Below, one piece after another: positions 10,100-17,464 of a stretch of DNA of 64,000 bases (its first letter is position 1; each line of letters opens with the position of its first letter). Made by a program: the position numbers and the translations under genes. The notes beneath the pieces are model-generated. The model did no database searches, was not told where the DNA came from, and saw only the letters and a program-made list of their open reading frames with translations. This DNA is from Ectopseudomonas mendocina (GTDB taxonomy: Bacteria > Pseudomonadota > Gammaproteobacteria > Pseudomonadales > Pseudomonadaceae), in contig NZ_SCFY01000003.1 of the NCBI RefSeq assembly GCF_007049795.1, positions 124,001 to 188,000 on the forward strand, read 5' to 3'.

Positions 10100-10630
10100 A
10101 TGGCCACCCACGCCCCCGAAATGCCCATCGAAGTCGACGACGAAACCGGCGTCTGGACCACCGACGCCCTGCCGATGCTCTATGTGCCGCGCCACTTCTT
10201 CGTCAACAACCACATGGGCATCGAGGAAGTGCTCGGCGCCGAGAAGTACGCCGAGATCCTCTACAAGGCCGGCTACAAATCCGCCTGGCACTGGTGTGAG
10301 AAGGAGGCCGAGTGCCATGGCCTTGAAGGCGCTGCGGTGTTCGAGCACTACATGAAGCGCCTGTCGCAGCGCGGCTGGGGCCTGTTCGAAACGCAGAAGC
10401 TCGACCTGGAAACCGGCCATGCCGAGGTCAAGCTCAAGCATTCGGCCTTCGTCTACGTGTACGGCAAGGTGGGTCGCAAGGTCGACTACATGTTCACCGG
10501 CTGGTTCTCCGGCGCCATCGACCAGATCCTGGCCGCCAAGGGCAGCCCGATCCGCACCGTTACCGTGCAGGAGTACAGCGGCGCCGAAGAGGGCCATGAC
10601 GACGGCCTGTTCGTCACCCGGCCACTCTGA
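10100..10630 (+). CDS. DUF5943 / V4R-like domain protein
   Basis: A 176-aa soluble protein. The middle and C-terminal parts (HFFVNNHMGIEEVLG, GAAVFEHYMKRLSQRGWG, VKLKHSAFVYVYG, MFTGWFSGAIDQILAAKG) resemble the 4-vinyl-reductase (V4R) ligand-binding fold found in DUF5943. Cys and His residues near CEKEAECHGLEG could take part in binding. The family is typically encoded beside dgcA in pseudomonads, and here it lies between the M19-like gene and dgcA in the same direction. V4R domains generally bind small molecules, so a sensory or carrier role in dimethylglycine catabolism is possible but is inference. Confidence 0.8.
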   Translation: MATHAPEMPIEVDDETGVWTTDALPMLYVPRHFFVNNHMGIEEVLGAEKYAEILYKAGYKSAWHWCEKEAECHGLEGAAVFEHYMKRLSQRGWGLFETQKLDLETGHAEVKLKHSAFVYVYGKVGRKVDYMFTGWFSGAIDQILAAKGSPIRTVTVQEYSGAEEGHDDGLFVTRPL

Positions 10631-10648
10631 GTCACCCATAAGAAATCC

Positions 10649-10672
10649 GTGGGAGCGGCCAGCGCCTCCCAC
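10649..10672. repeat. REP-like hairpin in the DUF5943-dgcA gap
   Basis: GTGGGAG at 10649-10655 pairs with CTCCCAC at 10666-10672 over a GC-rich loop. It resembles half of a 'GTGGGAGCGG' Pseudomonas REP. Confidence 0.6.
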
Positions 10673-10704
10673 AACGCTAGAGCGCTTACCGTGAGGATGC
10701 CGTA

Positions 10705-12765
10705 ATGGCCTTCGAAGCAATGTTCCAGCCGATCCAGATCGGCAAGCTGACCATCCGCAACCGCGTGCTCTCAACCGCGCACGCCGAGGTCTACGCCACC
10801 GACGGCGGCATGACCACCGAGCGCTACGTCAAGTACTACGAAGAGAAGGCCAAGGGCGGCATCGGCCTGGCGATCTGTGGCGGCTCATCGGTGGTGGCCA
10901 TCGACAGCCCGCAGCAGTGGTGGAGTTCGGTGAACATGTCCACCGACCGCATCATTCCGCACTTCCAGAATCTGGCCGACGCCATGCACAAGCACGGCGC
11001 CAAGATCATGATCCAGATTACCCACATGGGCCGCCGCTCGCGTTGGGACGGCTACCACTGGCCGACCCTGATGTCGCCGTCCGGCATCCGTGAACCGGTG
11101 CACCGCGCCACCTGCAAGACCATCGAGGTCGAGGAAATCTGGCGGGTGATCGGCAACTACGCGCAGGCTGCACGCCGGGCCAAGGAAGGCGGCCTGGATG
11201 GCGTCGAGCTGTCCGCCGTGCATCAGCACATGATCGACCAGTTCTGGTCGCCGCGCGTGAACAAGCGTACCGACGAGTGGGGCGGCACTTTCGAGGGCCG
11301 CATGAAGTTCGGCCTGGAAGTGCTCAAGGCCGTGCGCGCCGAGGTCGGTGACGACTTCTGCGTCGGCATGCGCATCTGCGGCGACGAATTCCACCCGGAC
11401 GGCCTGTCCCATGAAGACATGAAGCAGATCGCCGCCTACTACGACGCCACCGGCATGCTCGACTTCATCGGCGTGGTGGGCTCGGGCTGCGACACCCACA
11501 ACACCCTGGCCAACGTCATCCCCAACATGAGCTTCCCGCCGGAGCCCTTCCTGCACCTGGCGGCCGGCATCAAGGAAGTGGTCAAGGTCCCGGTGCTGCA
11601 CGCGCAGAACATCAAGGACCCGAACCAGGCCACGCGCATCCTCGAAGGCGGCTACGTCGACATGGTCGGCATGACCCGTGCGCACATGGCCGACCCGCAC
11701 CTGATCGCCAAGATCAAGATGGGCCAGATCGATCAGATCAAGCAGTGCGTCGGCGCCAACTACTGCATCGACCGTCAGTACCAGGGCCTGGACGTGCTGT
11801 GCATCCAGAACGCCGCGACCTCCCGTGAATACATGGGCGTGCCGCACATCATCGAGAAATCCACCGGGCCGAAGCGCAAGGTGGTGATCGTCGGTGGTGG
11901 CCCTGCCGGTATGGAAGCGGCCCGCGTCGCCGCCGAGCGTGGCCACGACGTGACCCTGTTCGAGAAGCAGGACAGCCTCGGCGGACAGATCAGCATCGCC
12001 GCCCGCGCCCCGCAACGCGACCAGATCGCCGGCATCACCCGCTGGTACCAGCTAGAGCTGGCGCGTCTGGGCGTCGATCTGCGCCTGGGCACGGCGGCCG
12101 ACGAGGCCACCCTGCTCGACCTGCGTCCGGACATCATCGTGCTGGCCAACGGCGGCCATCCCTTCCTGGAGCAGAACGAGCACTGGGGCGCTGACGAAGG
12201 CCTGGTGGTGAGCAGCTGGGATGTGCTCTCGGGCAAAGTGGCTCCGGGCAAGAACGTGCTGGTGTACGACACCATCTGCGAGTTCACCGGCATGTCCGTG
12301 GCCGACTACCTGGCCGACAAGGGCGCTCAGGTGGAGATCGTCACCGACGATATCAAGCCGGGCGTGGCCATTGGCGGCACCAGCTTCCCCACCTACTACC
12401 GCAGCCTGTATCCGAAAGAAGTGATCATGACCGGCGACCTGATGCTGGAGAAGGTCTACCGCGAAGGCGACAAGCTGGTCGCCGTGCTGGAGAACGAATA
12501 CACCGGCGCCAAGGAAGAGCGCGTAGTCGACCAGGTGGTGGTGGAGAACGGTGTGCGGCCTGACGAGTCGCTGTACTACGCACTCAAGCAGGGCTCGCGC
12601 AATAAGGGCCAGATCGACGTCGACGCGCTATTCGCGATCAAGCCGCAGCCGTGCCTGAGCGAGCCGGGCGACGGCTACCTGCTGTTCCGCATCGGCGACT
12701 GCGTGGCCCAGCGCAACACCCACGCGGCGATCTATGACGCCTTGCGCCTGTGCAAGGACTTTTAG
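10705..12765 (+). CDS. dgcA: Dimethylglycine demethylase subunit DgcA (flavin oxidoreductase)
   Basis: A 686-aa protein with an N-terminal Old-Yellow-Enzyme-like FMN barrel (to about residue 370) fused to a C-terminal FAD/NAD-type domain that begins with the dinucleotide motif VVIVGGGPAGMEAARVAAERG near residue 395. This is the plan of trimethylamine dehydrogenase and 2,4-dienoyl-CoA reductase. Together with DgcB it oxidises dimethylglycine to sarcosine, releasing formaldehyde. The linker cluster motif reads Cys348-x2-Ala351-x2-Cys354-x11-Cys366, so the position of the second cluster cysteine in trimethylamine dehydrogenase is Ala. FMN-domain signatures include THMGRRSRWDG and SPRVNKRTDEWGG. 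Gene order (M19-like, DUF5943, dgcA, dgcB, ETF) supports the call, and GbdR is known to activate this pathway. Confidence 0.93.
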   Translation: MAFEAMFQPIQIGKLTIRNRVLSTAHAEVYATDGGMTTERYVKYYEEKAKGGIGLAICGGSSVVAIDSPQQWWSSVNMSTDRIIPHFQNLADAMHKHGAKIMIQITHMGRRSRWDGYHWPTLMSPSGIREPVHRATCKTIEVEEIWRVIGNYAQAARRAKEGGLDGVELSAVHQHMIDQFWSPRVNKRTDEWGGTFEGRMKFGLEVLKAVRAEVGDDFCVGMRICGDEFHPDGLSHEDMKQIAAYYDATGMLDFIGVVGSGCDTHNTLANVIPNMSFPPEPFLHLAAGIKEVVKVPVLHAQNIKDPNQATRILEGGYVDMVGMTRAHMADPHLIAKIKMGQIDQIKQCVGANYCIDRQYQGLDVLCIQNAATSREYMGVPHIIEKSTGPKRKVVIVGGGPAGMEAARVAAERGHDVTLFEKQDSLGGQISIAARAPQRDQIAGITRWYQLELARLGVDLRLGTAADEATLLDLRPDIIVLANGGHPFLEQNEHWGADEGLVVSSWDVLSGKVAPGKNVLVYDTICEFTGMSVADYLADKGAQVEIVTDDIKPGVAIGGTSFPTYYRSLYPKEVIMTGDLMLEKVYREGDKLVAVLENEYTGAKEERVVDQVVVENGVRPDESLYYALKQGSRNKGQIDVDALFAIKPQPCLSEPGDGYLLFRIGDCVAQRNTHAAIYDALRLCKDF

Positions 12766-12782
12766 CCACGACACGAACGGCC

Positions 12783-12890
12783 CCCTCTCCCGCTTGCGGG
12801 AGAGGGCGGGGGGAGAGGGTCCGTTGGGCGGTGACTTTCGGTCCCTGCTCCCCCTCTCCCTAACCCTCTCCCCGCAGGGGCGAGGGGACT
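12783..12890. repeat. CCCTCTCCC-type hairpin repeat in the dgcA-dgcB gap
   Basis: CCCTCTCCCGC (12783-12793) and GCGGGAGAGGG (12796-12806) form perfect 11-bp arms around TT. A second stem (CCCTCTCCCCGC/GGGGCGAGGGG, about 12864-12888) follows after about 60 bases. This pyrimidine-rich bipartite palindrome is a known kind of dispersed intergenic repeat in proteobacteria. It fills most of the 165-base gap and leaves the dgcB ribosome site GAAGGAG (12917-12923) free. Confidence 0.78.
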
Positions 12891-12930
12891 GAACCGTGTT
12901 GTTTTCCGGTCCCGCGAAGGAGACCACGAA

Positions 12931-14892
12931 ATGTTGAACACCATCCTCCCCCTCCTGCTCTTCGCCGCCCTGGCCCTCGCGGTCATCGGGGCGGCCAAGC
13001 GTTTCTTCATGTGGCGTCGCGGTCGCCCGGCCAAGGTCGACTGGATTGGCGGCCTGCTGAAGATGCCGCGTCGCTACCTGGTCGACCTGCACCACGTGGT
13101 CGAGCGTGACAAGTACATGTCCAAGACCCACGTGGCCACTGCCGGTGGCTTTGTCCTGGCGGCGGTGCTGGCCATCGTCGTGCACGGTTTCGGCTTGCAT
13201 AACCGCATCCTCGGTTTCGCCCTGTTGGCGGCCACGGTGCTGATGTTCACTGGCGCCCTGTTCGTCGCCAAGCGCCGCCTGAATCCGCCCTCGCGCCTGT
13301 CGAAAGGTCCGTGGATGCGCCTGCCGAAAAGCCTGCTGATGTTCGCCGCCAGCTTCTTTATCGCCACTTTGCCAGTAGCTGGGATTCTGCCCGCCGAGTT
13401 TGGCGGCTGGGTACTGGCGGCGATCCTCGCCGTTGGCGTGGCCTGGGGCCTGTCCGAGCTGTTCCTCGGCATGACCTGGGGCGGACCGATGAAGCACGCC
13501 TTCGCTGGCGCCCTGCACCTGGCCTGGCACCGCCGTGCCGAGCGCTTCGGTAGCGGTCGCTCCACCGGCCTGAAAGCCCTCGACCTCGACAACCCGAAAG
13601 CGCCGCTGGGCGTGGAAAAGCCCACCGATTTCACCTGGAACCAGCTGCTCGGCTTCGACGCCTGCGTGCAGTGCGGCAAGTGCGAGGCCATGTGCCCGGC
13701 CTTCGCCGCCGGCCAGCCGCTGAACCCGAAGAAGCTGATCCAGGACATGGTCATCGGCCTGGCCGGTGGCAATGACGCCAAGTTCGCGGGCTCGCCGTAT
13801 CCGGGCAAGCCACTCGGTGAACACGGCGGCGGCCCGCACCAGCCAATCGTTTCGCTGCAGGGCAAAGCCCTGGTCGACGCCGACACCCTGTGGTCGTGCA
13901 CCACCTGCCGCGCTTGCGTCGAGGAATGCCCGATGATGATTGAGCACGTCGACGCCATCGTCGATATGCGCCGCCATCTCACCCTGGAAAAAGGCTCGAC
14001 GCCGAACAAGGGCGCCGAAGTGCTGGAAAACCTCATCGCCACCGACAACCCCGGCGGCTTTAACCCCGGCGGTCGCCTGAACTGGGCCGCCGACCTGAAC
14101 CTGCCTCTGCTCGCCGACAAGCAAGAAACCGACGTACTGTTCTGGGTCGGCGACGGCGCCTTCGATATGCGCAATCAAAGAACGCTTAGGGCCTTCGTGA
14201 AGATCCTCAAGGCTGCCGAAGTCGACTTCGCCGTACTCGGCCTGGAAGAGCGGGACAGCGGCGACGTGGCGCGCCGTCTGGGGGACGAAGCGACCTTCCA
14301 GAACCTGGCCAAACACAACATCGCCACCCTGACCAAGTACCGCTTCAAGCGCATCGTCAGCTGCGACCCGCACAGTTTCCACGTGCTGAAGAACGAATAC
14401 GGAGCTCTCGGCGGCAACTATCAGGTTCTACACCACAGCACCTTCATCGAAGAGCTGGTGCGCAAGGGCTCGCTGAATCTCGGTCAGAGCAAGGCCGCCA
14501 GCGTCACCTATCACGACCCCTGCTACCTCGGCCGCTACAACGGCGAGTACGAAGCGCCGCGCGCGGTACTCAAGGCCATCGGCATCGAGGTCAAGGAGAT
14601 GGAGCGCTCGGGCTTCCGTTCGCGCTGCTGCGGCGGCGGTGGCGGCGCGCCGATCACCGACATCCCCGGCAAGCAACGTATCCCCGACATGCGCATGGTC
14701 GACATCAAGGAAACCGGCGCCGAACTGGTAGCAGTCGGTTGCCCGCAATGCACCGCGATGCTCGAAGGCGTGGTCGCTCCACGCCCGGAGATCAAGGACA
14801 TCGCCGAGCTGGTCGCCGAAGTGCTGATCGAAGCCACCGACGTAGCGGCCAAGCGCCCTGCCGCCAAGCGCGAACTGGCGGAGGTGCAGTGA
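12931..14892 (+). CDS. dgcB: Dimethylglycine demethylase subunit DgcB (membrane iron-sulphur protein)
   Basis: A 653-aa protein. The first 200 residues hold about five membrane helices (ILPLLLFAALALAVIGAA at the start, others near 70-105 and 130-185). Then come two 4Fe-4S motifs, CVQCGKCEAMCP near residue 246 and CTTCRACVEECP near residue 324, and two CCG-type cysteine-rich domains at the C-terminus (HDPCYLGRYNG with RCCGGGGG, and VGCPQCTAML). The arrangement resembles heterodisulphide-reductase/GlpC-type electron carriers. With DgcA it would take electrons from dimethylglycine and hand them to the ETF encoded downstream or to the quinone pool. The end overlaps the start of a palindromic repeat region before etfA. 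Confidence 0.93.
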   Translation: MLNTILPLLLFAALALAVIGAAKRFFMWRRGRPAKVDWIGGLLKMPRRYLVDLHHVVERDKYMSKTHVATAGGFVLAAVLAIVVHGFGLHNRILGFALLAATVLMFTGALFVAKRRLNPPSRLSKGPWMRLPKSLLMFAASFFIATLPVAGILPAEFGGWVLAAILAVGVAWGLSELFLGMTWGGPMKHAFAGALHLAWHRRAERFGSGRSTGLKALDLDNPKAPLGVEKPTDFTWNQLLGFDACVQCGKCEAMCPAFAAGQPLNPKKLIQDMVIGLAGGNDAKFAGSPYPGKPLGEHGGGPHQPIVSLQGKALVDADTLWSCTTCRACVEECPMMIEHVDAIVDMRRHLTLEKGSTPNKGAEVLENLIATDNPGGFNPGGRLNWAADLNLPLLADKQETDVLFWVGDGAFDMRNQRTLRAFVKILKAAEVDFAVLGLEERDSGDVARRLGDEATFQNLAKHNIATLTKYRFKRIVSCDPHSFHVLKNEYGALGGNYQVLHHSTFIEELVRKGSLNLGQSKAASVTYHDPCYLGRYNGEYEAPRAVLKAIGIEVKEMERSGFRSRCCGGGGGAPITDIPGKQRIPDMRMVDIKETGAELVAVGCPQCTAMLEGVVAPRPEIKDIAELVAEVLIEATDVAAKRPAAKRELAEVQ

Positions 14893-14905
14893 TGAATGCG
14901 ACCGA

Positions 14906-14960
14906 CGTAGGGCGGGTGCAACCCGCCAGCATCTGTCCGGCGGGTTACACCCGCCCTACG
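14906..14960. repeat. CGTAGGGCGGG palindromic repeat in the dgcB-etfA gap
   Basis: CGTAGGGCGGGTGCAACCCGCC (14906-14927) is repeated inverted at 14939-14960 with one mismatch across an 11-base spacer. Each arm also holds its own small palindrome (GGCGGGT..ACCCGCC). This is a typical dispersed repeat of Pseudomonas, here squeezed between dgcB and the GGAGG of etfA. Confidence 0.8.
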
Positions 14961-14980
14961 CACAGCCTGGAGGCCCTGCA

Positions 14981-16210
14981 ATGAGCGACATCATCCGCCG
15001 CGACCCACGTGCCGAATGGATCGCCCGCAACCGCCTGCACCCGTTGCATGCCTCGATGCAGAAGGCCGAAACCAGCTGGATGGGGCCCAATGGCATCATC
15101 CGCAAGAACCCGCACGTCATTGCCGCCGGTTTCGTCGGCCCGGCCGGGCTCAAGCGCATCGACCGCAGCGGCGCCCAGCAGGGCACTGCCGGCAAACGCA
15201 ACAGCGCCAGCGTCGAGGTGCAATTGCCACTGCACGTCGTCGAGCAGCCTGCGTTCCACATCTGCGTGGTGCCGGATATGGTCGGCGGACGTCTCTCCAG
15301 CCATGACAAGGATCTGCTAGGCCTGGCGCGCAAGCTGGCCAGCGATAGCGGTGCCGTAGTCGCCGTGATCTTCGGTGAAGACAAGGAAAGCGCTTTCGAC
15401 ACGGCCGGCGTCGACCGTCTGCTGCGCGTCCAGGGCGACGCTTTCGACGGTTACACCCCGGAAGCTCGCGTACTGGCGCTGAGCGCCGTGGAGAGCCAAT
15501 TGGCGCCCCGCCATTGGCTGCTGCCCGACAGCCGCACCGGTGGTGGCGAACTGGGCCGCCGCCTGGCCGCCAAGCTTGGCGAGCGCCCGGCGACGCGCGT
15601 CTGGCAAGTCACTGGCGAACAGGCTACTGGCCGTGCCGGCAGTGGCCAGCAGGATATCCAGCGCGCCCTGCCAAGGCTGATCCTCGCCGCGGCCGAATGC
15701 GCCGAGCCGGTCAGCGACACACGCCATGAAGCGCGCAGTCTGGATCTGGGCAAGAAGATCGCTCACAGCCTGCCGCGTATCGAGGATCTCGGCCCGGTGG
15801 CCGTGGATCCGGCGCAGATTCCCATGGCCGAAGCCGAGTTCATTCTCTCCGGCGGCAACGGCGTGAAGGACTGGAAGCTGTTCCATCAGGCGGCCATCGC
15901 TCTCGGCGCCACCGAAGGTGCCTCGCGCGTGGCGGTCGACGATGGCTTCATGCCGCGCAACCGTCAGGTCGGCGCCACCGGTACCTGGGTCACCGCTCGC
16001 GTCTACCTCGCCGTCGGTATTTCCGGCGCCATCCAGCACCTGCAGGGCATCGGCGCCTGCGACAAGGTGGTGGCAGTGAACATGGACCCCGGCTGCGACA
16101 TGATCAAACGTGCCGACCTCTCGGTGATCGGTGACTCGGCAGCGATCCTCGCAGCGCTGATGGAGCGCGTCGCGGCCTGGCGCCAGGAAGGAAAACGTGA
16201 TGCGGCCTAA
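14981..16210 (+). CDS. etfA: Electron transfer flavoprotein alpha subunit (dgc-linked)
   Basis: A 409-aa protein, longer at the N-terminus than housekeeping EtfA (about 310 aa). The C-terminal FAD domain is clear: ILSGGNGVKDW near residue 287, VDDGFMPRNRQVGATGTWVTARVYLAVGISGAIQHLQGI, and ADLSVIGDSAAILAALMERV at the end. The alpha/beta subunits form a soluble cytoplasmic flavoprotein that carries electrons from dehydrogenases to ETF-quinone oxidoreductase. Position directly after dgcB suggests it is the dedicated acceptor for dimethylglycine (and perhaps sarcosine) oxidation. The ribosome site GGAGG lies nine bases before the ATG. The alpha gene precedes the beta gene here. Confidence 0.92.
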   Translation: MSDIIRRDPRAEWIARNRLHPLHASMQKAETSWMGPNGIIRKNPHVIAAGFVGPAGLKRIDRSGAQQGTAGKRNSASVEVQLPLHVVEQPAFHICVVPDMVGGRLSSHDKDLLGLARKLASDSGAVVAVIFGEDKESAFDTAGVDRLLRVQGDAFDGYTPEARVLALSAVESQLAPRHWLLPDSRTGGGELGRRLAAKLGERPATRVWQVTGEQATGRAGSGQQDIQRALPRLILAAAECAEPVSDTRHEARSLDLGKKIAHSLPRIEDLGPVAVDPAQIPMAEAEFILSGGNGVKDWKLFHQAAIALGATEGASRVAVDDGFMPRNRQVGATGTWVTARVYLAVGISGAIQHLQGIGACDKVVAVNMDPGCDMIKRADLSVIGDSAAILAALMERVAAWRQEGKRDAA

Positions 16211-16229
16211 CTCTCACGGATGCTCCCTC

Positions 16230-16294
16230 GTGGGAGGGGCTGCAGCCGCGACAGAATGCGTGCATGACCAGATCGCGGCTAATGCCGCTACAAC
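16230..16294. repeat. REP element in the etfA-etfB gap
   Basis: GTGGGAGGGGCTGCAGCCGCGA (16230-16251) and TCGCGGCTAATGCCGCTACAAC (16273-16294) form the paired arms of a typical Pseudomonas REP ('GTGGGAGGGGCTTCAGCCGCGA' type). It occupies the gap and ends 17 bases before the etfB start I prefer. Confidence 0.8.
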
Positions 16295-16311
16295 GGTTCG
16301 AGGTTGCCACC

Positions 16312-17085
16312 ATGACTGATCTGAATATCGTCGCCCTGGTCTCGGTCGGCGCTCACCCAACCTCCGCTCGCCCACGGCGTGCCGAGCAGGACGCGCGCGC
16401 GGTGGAGCTCGGCCTGCGTCTGGCTGGGCCGAATCTGCAACTGCTGCACGCCGGCGACCCACAGGCCGAAGCCCTGCGCGGCTACCTGGGCATGGGATTG
16501 GAACAGCTCGACGTGCTGGAGCAACCCGAAGGCGCCGACGCCTTGCCGCTGCTGGTCGATTACCTGCAAGGCAGCCGCACGCAGCTCGTGCTCACCGGCA
16601 GCCAGGCGGAAACCGGCGAAGGCTCGGGCATGCTGCCGTTCCTGCTCGCCGAGCGGCTGGGCTGGCCGATGGTCGTTGGCCTGGCCGAAGTGGAGAAAGT
16701 CGAGAACGGCGTAGCCCAGGTGTTGCAAGCACTGCCACGTGGCCAGCGGCGTCGCCTCAAGGTGCGCTTGCCGTGCGTGGCCAGCGTCGACAACGCCGCA
16801 CCCGTCGCTCGCCAGAGCGCCTTTGGCCCGGCACGACGCGGACAGATCGAAGCACATGAAGTGACGGTGGTGGCTGACACGCTGCTGGCCGAGGCTAACC
16901 TGCAGCCGGCCAAGCCGCGGCCCAAGCGTCTCAAGGTGATCAAGGCCAAGACCGGCGCGGAACGGATGAAAGCAGCCACGGCCAAAGCCAGTGGTGGCGG
17001 CGGCCAGATCCTCAAGGATGTCTCGCCACAGGAAGGAGCAGAGGCTATCTTCAAGCTGTTGATCGAAGAGGGCGTCCTGCGTTGA
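16312..17085 (+). CDS. etfB: Electron transfer flavoprotein beta subunit (dgc-linked)
   Basis: A 257-aa protein. I start it at ATG 16312 (MTDLNIVALVSVGAHP) since the 16 residues upstream would be coded by repeat DNA. Family features are the nucleotide-binding strand near the N-terminus, DARAVELGLRLAG, and the segment LVLTGSQAETGEGSGMLPFLLAERLGWPMV in the middle, followed by VKVRLPCVASVDN, all as in EtfB. The C-terminal part (PRPKRLKVIKAKTG) is basic. It pairs with the EtfA encoded just upstream. A subunit of this type binds AMP and helps dock partner dehydrogenases. Confidence 0.9.
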   Translation: MTDLNIVALVSVGAHPTSARPRRAEQDARAVELGLRLAGPNLQLLHAGDPQAEALRGYLGMGLEQLDVLEQPEGADALPLLVDYLQGSRTQLVLTGSQAETGEGSGMLPFLLAERLGWPMVVGLAEVEKVENGVAQVLQALPRGQRRRLKVRLPCVASVDNAAPVARQSAFGPARRGQIEAHEVTVVADTLLAEANLQPAKPRPKRLKVIKAKTGAERMKAATAKASGGGGQILKDVSPQEGAEAIFKLLIEEGVLR

Positions 17086-17110
17086 CGCCCCAAGCCAAGG
17101 AGCCACGACC

Positions 17111-17362
17111 ATGATGCATGCCGATCTGATCGACCAGGAAGACTTCCGTGAACGCCTGATCGCGTTAGGCCTGAGCATTCCAGCAGGCGTCACGCCCGAG
17201 CAGGCTTGCGAGCTGGCCGTCAGCGGCCTCAGCGCCGAACGCGCCGTGGCCTTGCGTCATCTGGTGGAGGAGTTACTCGGCGGCAGCGCCACCCTGCTGC
17301 CCAACGTGCGCGAAGCCATCAGTAAGCATTTGCTGCCAGCGCTGGTGCCCAAACCGGCTTGA
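17111..17362 (+). CDS. Small protein of unknown function at the end of the dgc-etf operon
   Basis: An 83-aa, mostly helical, soluble protein without signal peptide, cysteines or recognised motif (FRERLIALGLSIPAGVTPEQACELAV, then ALRHLVEELLGG). An AAGGAG ribosome site (17096-17101) precedes the ATG, and the gene lies 25 bases behind etfB, so it is the last gene of the operon before the strong terminator at 17427. I do not recognise the family. Codon use is like its neighbours, which supports it being real. Confidence 0.7.
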   Translation: MMHADLIDQEDFRERLIALGLSIPAGVTPEQACELAVSGLSAERAVALRHLVEELLGGSATLLPNVREAISKHLLPALVPKPA

Positions 17363-17426
17363 TATTCCTCGGTACGCATGGCGCACCCTACGGACGGACA
17401 CCCTACAGCAACGACACAATGAAGAC

Positions 17427-17450
17427 GGGGCGCCACTGGCGCCCCTTTTT
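17427..17450 (+). terminator. Rho-independent terminator of the dgc-etf operon
   Basis: GGGGCGCC (17427-17434), loop ACT and GGCGCCCC (17438-17445) are followed by TTTTT. It is a strong terminator reading on the plus strand and lies 15 bases from the end of the convergent gbdR gene. On the minus strand there is no T run. Confidence 0.92.
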
Positions 17451-17464
17451 CATTGCAGCTCGAG

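Noticed and set aside
10885..12015. A 376-codon open frame antisense to dgcA
   Set aside because: No motif or ribosome site, and it mirrors dgcA codons.
12628..14382. A 584-codon open frame antisense to dgcA/dgcB
   Set aside because: It is the mirror of high-GC coding frames, contains no family motif and lies wholly across two well-supported genes.
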